Below, piece by piece: positions 57,230 to 64,000 of a stretch of DNA of 64,000 bases. A program made the position numbers and the translations under genes. This DNA comes from a virus. The notes under the pieces are model-generated. The model was given only the letters and a program-made list of their open reading frames with translations. It searched no databases and was not told where the DNA came from. Position 1 is the first letter of the stretch. The number at the start of each line of letters is the position of its first letter. The stretch spans positions 38,224-102,223 of the IMG/VR virus record IMGVR_UViG_3300032291_003205. The stretch is one strand, 5' to 3'.

Positions 57230-58267
57230 ATGTCTTTCGCAAGATTAGTACCCGAAGATTTCTTAGTAAGTACAACTGCTATTTCTGCTCCTTTATGGAC
57301 TAGTGGTAGTGTAAACCTTACATCATATTTTACATCATCTGTTCAAGCAAACGGAACAGCAGGTAATTATTATTTAAACATTTTTGATTCAGCAGCTACT
57401 TCTTCAATCCAATTTGCAATTGCTTATGGTAATGCTTATGGTAGTGGTAGTCGTGTTTATAATAATGTTGTAAATGGTTTATCTCCAACTTCAACCGTTT
57501 GGGGACAATGGCAAGATTTAACTATTGGAAACTCTAATACTAATTTTGTATTTGGAGCTGTTTCATCATCTGATTTCTTTGCTTTACCAATGGAAAGAGC
57601 TTGCTACAAAGAGTCTTTATTTTTAGGTTCTTTAGTACTTAAACTATCAGGTAGTGGAGGATTTGTTACAGTAACAGATAACAGTAATTACGTTACTAAT
57701 GTAGTTTATGGTCCAGCAGGTCGAGTATTCCAATTAATTTCAGGTTCACAAGGTGTTAGATACACAGGTTCAGCAACAACCTCAGATGGTTTTTCTGCTA
57801 ACTCTGGTTCTTATGGTTGGTTATTACCTGATATTGGAACAATTATTTTAAATCCTTTAGCTTTAGCTGCTCCCGCTATTAGTGGTGGTATTGCATTTGT
57901 TTATAGCGGTTCAAATTCTTCAGGTTCATTAACTTACTCTTCAGCAACTAATGCAAATGCTCAATTATATAGAGCAATTTCAGGTTCCGCAAATTTTTAC
58001 TTAAATTCTCAAGAATCCATCACTTCAGATTATGTGTTTGTAAGACCAAGAAGTGCCGAATTCAATTACTCAGAAAACCCTTCATTTGTTTCAGGTTCAA
58101 CGGGCGAAGTATTATATAGTAACTTTATTAATAATCCTCAAGTTTATATTACTACTATCGGTTTATACAACGATACAAACCAATTATTAGCTGTAGCTAA
58201 ACTTTCTAGACCATTGTTAAAAGATTTTACTAAAGAAGCTCTTGTGAGAGTTAAACTTGATTTCTAA
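57230..58267 (+). CDS. Tail/baseplate structural protein (paralogue 1)
   Basis: A 345-residue Ser/Gly/Tyr-rich beta protein. The last 40 residues (VYITTIGLYNDTNQLLAVAK...) match the end of the next gene (TTVGLYNEAQQLLAIGK...), so the two are paralogues. The conserved end could be the virion-attachment part. Confidence 0.7.
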   Translation: MSFARLVPEDFLVSTTAISAPLWTSGSVNLTSYFTSSVQANGTAGNYYLNIFDSAATSSIQFAIAYGNAYGSGSRVYNNVVNGLSPTSTVWGQWQDLTIGNSNTNFVFGAVSSSDFFALPMERACYKESLFLGSLVLKLSGSGGFVTVTDNSNYVTNVVYGPAGRVFQLISGSQGVRYTGSATTSDGFSANSGSYGWLLPDIGTIILNPLALAAPAISGGIAFVYSGSNSSGSLTYSSATNANAQLYRAISGSANFYLNSQESITSDYVFVRPRSAEFNYSENPSFVSGSTGEVLYSNFINNPQVYITTIGLYNDTNQLLAVAKLSRPLLKDFTKEALVRVKLDF

Positions 58268-58272
58268 AATGA

Positions 58273-59259
58273 ATGAGCGCCTACAAACAATTTCTAGCAT
58301 CGGATATTATAATTGCTCCGTTCGAAGTAAATAAATCATTTTACTACGAGGGGGCTGCGGCTTTAACTAGCTCTTATGTTGGGATTGATAGGTATTTAGG
58401 AACTAATATAACTACCTCAAACTTTGATTCAGCAACTGCTCCTACAACAGGTCAAGTTGATACACAATATCAACAACTAATTTATCGTTCTATTGAAGAA
58501 CTTTATTACTCAAATTATTTAAATTCATCCTCTAGTTATGGTTCACCTGTAACTACAGCAAGTATTTTTCCTGGATCAAATACAACAGGGGATGTTTTAG
58601 TAGGTGCTACCTCCTCGGCTGGTAGATATTATAATTATCCTCAAACATCTTTAACTTTTGCTAAAAGTTTTCCAACAGAATCTAATGCCCAAATAGCTGT
58701 TATTTCTATTCCATCAAAATTATTTGGTAATTATATTCAACCTGGTTCTTTTGTATTTACTACCCCAAGCGGAAGTATAGTAGATGATGGAGAAGGAAAC
58801 TTATTTTATAGTACTACAGATACTTACTGTGGAAATATATTTTATCCTCACGGATTAGCTATTATTACTTTAGGTTCCCAATCAGCAGGAGCTACTTATG
58901 GAACTGCTGTTTATGGTACTTCTCTTTATGGGGGTGCAACAGTTAATATTATACAAGATATAGTAAACTTATCTAACGTTACTTGTTCATTTTCATCATC
59001 ACTTACAATTTATGAAACACAATACAAGTGTACAATAAATGAAAATGAGTTTAATGTAAGTTTAAATCCCTCTATTCTAGCTTCAGGATCAACAGATGTT
59101 TTAGAACCATATTGTACTTCATCTTACTTTAGTCCATATGTAACAACAGTAGGACTTTATAATGAGGCACAACAATTATTAGCAATAGGAAAGTTAGCTC
59201 AACCATTACCCACTTCACCTACAACAGATACTACAATACTTATAAACATAGATAGATAA
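58273..59259 (+). CDS. Tail/baseplate structural protein (paralogue 2)
   Basis: A 328-residue beta-rich protein that shares its C-terminal block (VTTVGLYNEAQQLLAIGKLA) with the upstream gene. It starts MSAYKQFLASDIIIAPFEVN. Another ATG at 58269 is out of frame. It is the last clear structural gene before the endonuclease genes. Confidence 0.7.
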   Translation: MSAYKQFLASDIIIAPFEVNKSFYYEGAAALTSSYVGIDRYLGTNITTSNFDSATAPTTGQVDTQYQQLIYRSIEELYYSNYLNSSSSYGSPVTTASIFPGSNTTGDVLVGATSSAGRYYNYPQTSLTFAKSFPTESNAQIAVISIPSKLFGNYIQPGSFVFTTPSGSIVDDGEGNLFYSTTDTYCGNIFYPHGLAIITLGSQSAGATYGTAVYGTSLYGGATVNIIQDIVNLSNVTCSFSSSLTIYETQYKCTINENEFNVSLNPSILASGSTDVLEPYCTSSYFSPYVTTVGLYNEAQQLLAIGKLAQPLPTSPTTDTTILINIDR

Positions 59260-59262
59260 ATT

Positions 59263-59706
59263 ATGTGGTTATACAATGAACAAGTTATTAGCTCAATTGA
59301 GGATATGCCTCAAGGAACATTCGGTTTTATATACATGACTACTCACAATTTAAGTGGGATATCGTATATTGGAAAAAAATCGTTATATCACAACGTTAAA
59401 CGTAAATTAACCAAAAAAGAACTGGCTGAGCATACCGGAAGAGGACGTAAACCTACAACCGAGGTAATTCAAAAAGAATCTGATTGGAAAACGTATTACG
59501 GATCTACAAAACAAATTGTAGAACTCATTAAAGGAGGTAAACAAGAGGACTTTACCCGTGAGATCATACAGTTTGTTTCTAATAAGAAACTTCTTACTTA
59601 CTATGAAAATAAATTTTTATTTATAAATGAAGTACTAGAACATCCTGATAAATGGATGAATGATAACATTCAAGGCCGCTTTTTCACAAAGGATTTAATA
59701 TTATGA
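59263..59706 (+). CDS. Divergent GIY-YIG-like nuclease
   Basis: A 147-residue protein. GTFGFIYMTTHNLSGISYIG matches the GIY and YIG strands with a longer turn. KKSLYH and TYYGSTKQIVELIK follow, with an acidic helix (TYYENKFLFINEVL) that would hold the catalytic Glu. It is of a type often found in large T4-like phages near structural genes. It overlaps the next GIY-YIG gene by 4 bases. Confidence 0.7.
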   Translation: MWLYNEQVISSIEDMPQGTFGFIYMTTHNLSGISYIGKKSLYHNVKRKLTKKELAEHTGRGRKPTTEVIQKESDWKTYYGSTKQIVELIKGGKQEDFTREIIQFVSNKKLLTYYENKFLFINEVLEHPDKWMNDNIQGRFFTKDLIL

Positions 59707-60356
59707 GCATTTTTTATGTATATTGTCACCGTAAAAAAACAGATGGAAAATGTTTTTACATAGGTAAAGGAAAAGGAAATAGATATAAAACAACTCAAAA
59801 TAGGAACCAACATTGGTATAATATTGTTAATAAACATGGTTTTGAAACTGAAATTTTAATTAATAATATTTCTGAAGAAAAAGCATTTGAATGGGAATCA
59901 TATTTCTGTAATCAAATAGGTTATGAAAATTTATGTAATATGAGAAAAGAAACAGGATGGGGTGGATATTCTCATTCTGAGGAAACTAAACAAAAACAAA
60001 GAATAAATAGAAATAAATATTTAACTAATAATAAAATGCCCTCTTCTTGTTATTTATTCACTCCAGAAAGAAAACAAAATACCTCTCAAGTTTGGAAACA
60101 AATTTGGGAAAAAGATAATGGAGAAATAGGTAAAAAAATATCTCAATCAAAAAAAGGTAAAAAAGGTAAAAAATTTACTAAAATAAAAGGATTAAAACCT
60201 ATTATTTGTGATACTTTATTTGGTATGGAATTTAAATCATTATCAGAGGCAAGTGAAGTTTTAAATCTAAATAAAGGTAATATATGTGAAGTTCTAAAAG
60301 GAAATAAAACTCATATAAAAGGATTTGTTTTTCGATATAAGGATTTTATATCTTAA
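59703..60356 (+). CDS. GIY-YIG homing endonuclease
   Basis: A 217-residue protein. FYVYCHRKKTDGKCFYIGKG is the GIY-YIG start with the FYIGKG strand, followed by NRYKTTQNRNQHW, and EWESYFCNQIGYENLCN with the metal-binding Glu. The middle holds HSEETKQKQR and a Lys-rich KKGKKGKKF segment. The C-terminus has a NUMOD-like module (FKSLSEASEVLNLNKGNICE) for DNA recognition. It is freestanding between tail and primase genes. Confidence 0.9.
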   Translation: MSIFYVYCHRKKTDGKCFYIGKGKGNRYKTTQNRNQHWYNIVNKHGFETEILINNISEEKAFEWESYFCNQIGYENLCNMRKETGWGGYSHSEETKQKQRINRNKYLTNNKMPSSCYLFTPERKQNTSQVWKQIWEKDNGEIGKKISQSKKGKKGKKFTKIKGLKPIICDTLFGMEFKSLSEASEVLNLNKGNICEVLKGNKTHIKGFVFRYKDFIS

Positions 60357-60367
60357 TTTTTTTTTTT

Positions 60368-60376
60368 ATATTTATT
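60368..60376 (+). promoter_or_regulatory. Late-type box ATATTTATT
   Basis: It follows a run of T and lies 13 bases before the ATG at 60390. Confidence 0.4.
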
Positions 60377-60389
60377 ACAAAATAAAAAT

Positions 60390-60773
60390 ATGGATAATTT
60401 TGACTTAAAAAAATACTTAGTTGAAAACAAAGCAACTTTCAATTCTCGTTTAAATGAGGAAGAATCTAATTTTGAAATAGGAGATAAGTTCAAAGTAACC
60501 AAATCCCCAGACTCTAAAATAATGCAATACTTAAAAAGTGCAGTTTCTGCATTCTATGATAGAAAAATTCAACCACAAGTTGGAGATGTTTTTGAAGTAT
60601 TACCTAATGAATTTAAAGAATTTGAGGGTAAAGAGTACACTTTAAAAAATATAAATAGACCAGAAGAATTCATAAAAGCGTTAGGACCAATGGCCGACGA
60701 AGCTATAGTATCTATGCCTAAAAAATGGGTTGATGCTTTGTATTCTAAAGGATATTTTACAAAAGTAAATTAA
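60390..60773 (+). CDS. Small protein before the primase
   Basis: A 127-residue protein starting MDNFDLKKYLVENKATFNSR. This opening (DLKKYLxENK) recurs in large phage proteins of unknown role. The middle is SH3-like (EIGDKFKVTKSPDSK, then GDVFEVLPNE). It ends before a terminator hairpin. Confidence 0.65.
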   Translation: MDNFDLKKYLVENKATFNSRLNEEESNFEIGDKFKVTKSPDSKIMQYLKSAVSAFYDRKIQPQVGDVFEVLPNEFKEFEGKEYTLKNINRPEEFIKALGPMADEAIVSMPKKWVDALYSKGYFTKVN

Positions 60774-60804
60774 AAAACTAAAATAACAAAAAATATTTAA
60801 AATT

Positions 60805-60830
60805 AAGCTTGGGAAACCAAGCTTTCTTTA
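60805..60830 (+). terminator. Rho-independent terminator fused to a promoter
   Basis: AAGCTTGG, GAAA loop, CCAAGCTT, then TCTTTA. The perfect 8-base stem contains the -33 box of the primase promoter. Confidence 0.8.
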
Positions 60831-60839
60831 TTATATTTT
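60808..60839 (+). promoter_or_regulatory. Early-type promoter inside terminator
   Basis: CTTG, 20 bases, TATATTTT followed by G. Its -7 box fully matches TAnnTTTG if read one base later in the run. It reads into 60844. Confidence 0.7.
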
Positions 60840-60843
60840 GGTT

Positions 60844-61773
60844 ATGCTCAATCAACCACTGATTGCCTTAGTAAATTCTGTATTAGGAACTGGTAAACCA
60901 ACAGCGAGAGGTAACTATGCTTATAGTTGTCCCTTCTGTAATCACCATAAACCTAAATTAGAAATTAATTTTACTGAAAACCAAAAAGGAGAAAATCCTT
61001 GGCATTGTTGGGCTTGTGATAAGAAGGGTAAAAAGGTAGCTCAAGTATTTAAACAAAAGACAGCATCACCTGAAAAGATGATGGAGTTAAGAGCTTTAGT
61101 TAAAACAGAAACCTCCGATAGAGAATATGCTGTTGCCGAAAAAGTAAATCTACCCAAAGAATTTAAAACATTTAAAAATATCACTCAAACAAACATTTCA
61201 GGACGTCAAGCATTAGCTTACTTAAAATCCAGAAATATTACAGATGAGGATATACTTAAATACAATATTGGTTATTGTGAAACAGGTCCTTACAAAAACA
61301 TGGTTGTTATTCCCTCATATGATGCTAGTGGAAGCTTAAATTATTTTACAGGTCGTTCGTTTGAAAAAGACCCTAAAATTAAATATAAAAATCCATCTGT
61401 ATCTCGTGACATTATACCATTTGAGTTATTTATAAATTGGGATATACCGTTTATATTATGCGAAGGACCATTTGACGCAATAGCCATTAAACGCAATGCA
61501 ATACCGTTATTAGGCAAAAATATACAATCAAACTTGATGAAGAAGATTGTAATGTCTAGTGTCGAAAAAATATATATAGCTTTAGACAAGGACGCTCAAA
61601 AACAAGCATTAAGTTTTTGTGAGCGTTTAATGAACGAAGGCAAAGAAGTTTATCTCGTAGACATGCATGATAAGGACCCAAGTGAAATGGGTTTTAAGAA
61701 TTTCATAAACATAATTTCAGACACATTGCCCTTAACATTCTCAGGGTTACTTGAGAAACGACTTTTCTTATGA
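60844..61773 (+). CDS. DNA primase (zinc finger plus TOPRIM)
   Basis: A 309-residue protein with a zinc motif CPFCNHH...CWACDKKGK (C-x2-C...C-x2-C) near the N-terminus. The TOPRIM fold follows: FILCEGPFDAIAIKRNAIPL (catalytic Glu), and YIALDKDAQKQAL (the DxD pair, here DKD). This matches T4 gp61-type primases, which make RNA primers with a DnaB-type helicase. I chose the ATG at 60844 because it follows the promoter at 4 bases; an ATG 6 bases earlier lies in the promoter. Confidence 0.9.
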   Translation: MLNQPLIALVNSVLGTGKPTARGNYAYSCPFCNHHKPKLEINFTENQKGENPWHCWACDKKGKKVAQVFKQKTASPEKMMELRALVKTETSDREYAVAEKVNLPKEFKTFKNITQTNISGRQALAYLKSRNITDEDILKYNIGYCETGPYKNMVVIPSYDASGSLNYFTGRSFEKDPKIKYKNPSVSRDIIPFELFINWDIPFILCEGPFDAIAIKRNAIPLLGKNIQSNLMKKIVMSSVEKIYIALDKDAQKQALSFCERLMNEGKEVYLVDMHDKDPSEMGFKNFINIISDTLPLTFSGLLEKRLFL

Positions 61774-62543
61774 GTAAAATAAAAAAATCTTACAACAGAA
61801 TTTTAGAAGTATCAGATGATGCTAAACAAATAACATTACCAGATTCCCGTTATTATAGACGAAATGGTGAATACTATCCCTCAATTACTTATGTTTTAGG
61901 TTATTATCCTAAAGGTAAGTTTTTTGAAGACTGGCTTAAAAAAGTAGGTTACTCTGCTGAACACATTGTTAGAAAAGCAGGTGAGGAAGGAACAGCAGTT
62001 CATGAAATGATTGAAGAATACCTTGAAGGTAAAGAAATGAATTTTATGAATCAATATGGTAATCCTCAATACAGTCCTGATGTATGGCAAATGTTTTTAC
62101 GTTTTGTTGATTTTTGGGAAACATATAATCCAAAATTAATTGAAGCCGAAATTCATTTATTTTCAGATGAAATCAAGGTAGCAGGTACTTGTGATTTGAT
62201 TGTTGAAATTGAAGATAAACTTTGGTTAATTGACTTTAAAACATCTAATCATATCCAACCTACTTATGAATTACAGACTGCTATTTACGGTAAATGTTAT
62301 GAGGAATGTTATGGTAAAAAAGTAGACAACTATGGTATCCTTTGGTTAAAATCCTCAAAACGTAAAGCCAATAAAGAAAAAATGCAGGGTAAAGGATGGG
62401 AAATGGTTTTATCTACTAGAACACAAGAGGAAAACATTGATATCTTTAAGACAGTAAAACGTTTATTTGATTTAGAAAATCCTACTCACGCTCCTATATT
62501 TACTGAGTTCAAGACCACGGTAAAAAGAAATTTGGAATCCTAA
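61770..62543 (+). CDS. PD-(D/E)XK nuclease (Cas4/RecB-like)
   Basis: A 257-residue protein. It has the order of the PD-(D/E)XK nucleases: GTAVHEMIEEYLEG (the GxxxH-like helix), EAEIHLFSDEIKVAGTCDLI (Asp), and LWLIDFKTS (the D-x-K core), then LQTAIYGKCYEE (Q-x-x-x-Y). These act as exonucleases in recombination or end processing. It overlaps the primase by 4 bases, so the two are co-expressed. Confidence 0.9.
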   Translation: MSKIKKSYNRILEVSDDAKQITLPDSRYYRRNGEYYPSITYVLGYYPKGKFFEDWLKKVGYSAEHIVRKAGEEGTAVHEMIEEYLEGKEMNFMNQYGNPQYSPDVWQMFLRFVDFWETYNPKLIEAEIHLFSDEIKVAGTCDLIVEIEDKLWLIDFKTSNHIQPTYELQTAIYGKCYEECYGKKVDNYGILWLKSSKRKANKEKMQGKGWEMVLSTRTQEENIDIFKTVKRLFDLENPTHAPIFTEFKTTVKRNLES

Positions 62544-62562
62544 TTTATTTTCATTATATTTA
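62531..62562 (+). promoter_or_regulatory. Promoter with early spacing and late-like -7 box
   Basis: TTTG, 20 bases, TATATTTA followed by TG. The -33 box lies in the end of the nuclease gene. It is unusual in matching both the early and the late patterns. Confidence 0.65.
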
Positions 62563-62577
62563 TGACAAATAATATCC

Positions 62578-63339
62578 ATGATTGGACTGATATCTTTATT
62601 AAAAGAAATACAAGGCAAGCCAAAAGCAATCTTTATGGCTGGTCCTGCTGGTTCGGGTAAATCATTTATATCTAAAAAATTAATCCCCTTAGATTTTACT
62701 ACTATTAATGTAGACGATACTTATGAGGAATTACTCAAATCCTCAGGTATTGGAATGAAATTAGCTAATATGTCACCTGATGAATTAAAAAAATCAGGTG
62801 AGCTAATGGGTCAAGCAAGAAAAGCAACAGATGCTAAACTTCAAGATGCTCTTAAAGACGCTAAAAATTTATTAATTGATAGTGTAGGAGGTTCATCTAA
62901 AACATTACTTAAGAAAAAACAAGAATTAGAATCATTAGGTTACGATACGGCAATGATAATGACTTATGTATCGCCTATTACCTCACTAGAGCGTAATAAA
63001 CAGCGAGACAGATCATTGTTGCCGAGTATTGTGATTCGTTCTTGGCGCGATGTAAATACCAATATAGACACGTATAGACAGGCCTTTGGTAATAACTTTA
63101 CCTTATTAAATTTAGATCCTGAGGATGCTAATAAAGATTTTGATGAGGAATTTATTTATAAAACTTACATTGAACCTTTAGGACAAGTAGGTAAAGAAAA
63201 ATCACCTGAAGAAAAAGCAAAATCTAAAGTAGAGGCAGATAAAATATATTCAGATATCAAACAAACTCTTAAATCACAACCTAAGTTTGATACAGTAGAA
63301 CAAGCAAAAATCAAAATTACTAACTTTATAAACAAATGA
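62578..63339 (+). CDS. P-loop kinase, zeta-toxin-like
   Basis: A 253-residue protein. AIFMAGPAGSGKSFISKKLI is the Walker A strand-loop, TTINVDDTYEELL carries an acidic pair where zeta toxins and polynucleotide kinases bind the acceptor. LIDSVGGSS and MTYVSPITSLERNKQRDRSL (an R-rich lid) complete the fold. It may phosphorylate a nucleotide or nucleic-acid end. It overlaps the next gene by 4 bases. Confidence 0.75.
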   Translation: MIGLISLLKEIQGKPKAIFMAGPAGSGKSFISKKLIPLDFTTINVDDTYEELLKSSGIGMKLANMSPDELKKSGELMGQARKATDAKLQDALKDAKNLLIDSVGGSSKTLLKKKQELESLGYDTAMIMTYVSPITSLERNKQRDRSLLPSIVIRSWRDVNTNIDTYRQAFGNNFTLLNLDPEDANKDFDEEFIYKTYIEPLGQVGKEKSPEEKAKSKVEADKIYSDIKQTLKSQPKFDTVEQAKIKITNFINK

Positions 63340-63683
63340 AAACATTACTAGACTTATTACTTGAAAGTGAATTAGCCGAAATGGATAATAAAGAAACCGT
63401 AGACGAAATCGGTAAATTCTTTATTGTAAAAAAACCAGGTAAAGGTATGACTAAAGAGGATATTATGTGTGAGATGACTGTATTTGATGAAATCAATAAA
63501 GAGGAAATCAAAGGTGTCTACAAACAAAAATCAGATGCCTCTAGAGTTGCTACTGAGGCAATTAAGCAATATGAGGGTATGATGAAGGAAGTAGAAGAGG
63601 CTATGAATGACTTTAGAGAAAGTAAAAAGTCAATTGAGGAAAAGAAAAAAATTGCTAAAGAAAAAATCGAAAGATTAAAATAA
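63336..63683 (+). CDS. Small charged helical protein
   Basis: A 115-residue protein (MKTLLDLLLESELAEMDNKE start) that ends in a Lys/Glu-rich helix. The start resembles the next gene's MDLLTKALLEDLLD, which suggests a shared N-terminal element. Unrecognised. TAATG overlap with the next gene. Confidence 0.6.
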   Translation: MKTLLDLLLESELAEMDNKETVDEIGKFFIVKKPGKGMTKEDIMCEMTVFDEINKEEIKGVYKQKSDASRVATEAIKQYEGMMKEVEEAMNDFRESKKSIEEKKKIAKEKIERLK

Positions 63684-64000
63684 TGGATTTACTAACTAAA
63701 GCTCTATTAGAGGACCTGTTAGATACTCAAAAAACAGTGGCTATTTATGGGGGTGGTTTCAAACCACCTACTAAAGGTCATTTTTCTGTTGCTAAATTAA
63801 CTTTAGAACAATTTCCCGAAATCGATGAATTAAAAATATTTGTTGGTGGAGGTGTTAGAGATGGTATTACCCAAGACGAATCAATTAAAATTTGGGACAT
63901 CTATAAAAATTATTTATCACCTAAAGTTGATGTAGAGCCATCAGTTGCTCCTGTTAAATCAGTTTTAGGTTATGCTAAAGAAAATCCTGATACTAAAGTA
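63683..64000 (+). CDS. Nucleotidyltransferase, cytidylyltransferase-like (partial)
   Basis: The first 106 codons are in the window. VAIYGGGFKPPTKGHFSVAK is the (G/F)-x-x-x-P-x-x-x-GH core of the cytidylyltransferase/NMN adenylyltransferase superfamily, with TKGH as the HIGH-like motif. LKIFVGGGVRDG is the next conserved strand. Members make NAD, coenzyme A or lipid precursors. The 3' end lies beyond the window. Confidence 0.8.
   Translation, partial: MDLLTKALLEDLLDTQKTVAIYGGGFKPPTKGHFSVAKLTLEQFPEIDELKIFVGGGVRDGITQDESIKIWDIYKNYLSPKVDVEPSVAPVKSVLGYAKENPDTKV

Noticed and set aside
1-64000. CRISPR array or integrase/attachment sites
   Set aside because: No regularly spaced direct repeats and no recombinase gene were seen. 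The window looks like a virulent-type phage segment, though other parts of the genome are not visible.

Overview
The window is a stretch of a large tailed phage genome that infects a Bacteroidota (probably flavobacterial) host. Every credible gene is on the + strand and the genes are tightly packed with many 1-20 base overlaps. The DNA is AT-rich. The phage assignment rests on a run of contractile-tail baseplate genes (gp25-like, baseplate-J/gp6-like), tail fibres, a holin/endolysin block, a primase, thymidylate synthase, a late-type sigma factor, tRNAs and several GIY-YIG endonucleases. The host assignment rests on promoters that match the Bacteroidota pattern (TTTG, 20 bases, TATATT), on start sites that mostly lack a Shine-Dalgarno sequence, on a protein with a type IX secretion (Por) C-terminal sorting domain, and on lipoproteins and secreted proteins with Bacteroidota-style signals.

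Layout. 1-6746: large tail-fibre or adhesin proteins built from glycine-rich and LamG (concanavalin A-like) modules. 6811-9808: surface-related genes (glycosyltransferase-like protein, SGNH hydrolase, secreted protein with a sorting-domain-like tail). 9878-16128: early/metabolic genes including thyA, an LpxH-like phosphoesterase overlapping a GT2 glycosyltransferase, a GNAT protein, a secreted zincin and a Smr protein. 16135-19741: an RNA ligase gene broken into two pieces separated by a GIY-YIG endonuclease and six small genes. 19754-28275: a long accessory region of very small early genes, many with their own promoter. 28426-31985: RadA-like ATPase, alpha/beta hydrolase, acetyltransferase-like protein and DUF932 protein. 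32233-34114: seven tRNAs interleaved with structured non-coding spacers. 34157-40114: a secretion and cell-surface cassette (cohesin/dockerin-like protein with a type IX sorting domain, CsgG-like lipoprotein, probable outer-membrane protein, second dockerin-like protein). 40116-41619: holins and a GH19 endolysin. 42090-44563: small genes, HD hydrolase and the sigma factor. 44597-59259: the baseplate/tail module. 59263-64000: two GIY-YIG proteins, primase, PD-(D/E)XK nuclease, P-loop kinase and a partial nucleotidyltransferase.

Expression logic inferred from the sequence. Twenty-one promoter-like sites of identical geometry (4-base -33 box, exactly 20 bases, TATATT -7 box) precede early and middle genes. 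Four of them are fused to a terminator hairpin, so that the -33 box lies in the stem or loop. Structural, lysis and secretion genes instead follow an ATATTTATA box without the -33 element. This probably serves the phage sigma factor at 43856-44563. Most starts have an A-rich leader ending in AAAGGTTATG or similar, but a cluster of small genes at 17.6-19.2 kb uses strong GGAGG sites embedded in the upstream gene's last codons.

The most unusual content is the split RNA ligase, the phage-encoded secretion/cohesin-dockerin cassette, the fused terminator-promoters, and the structured RNA elements between the tRNAs.
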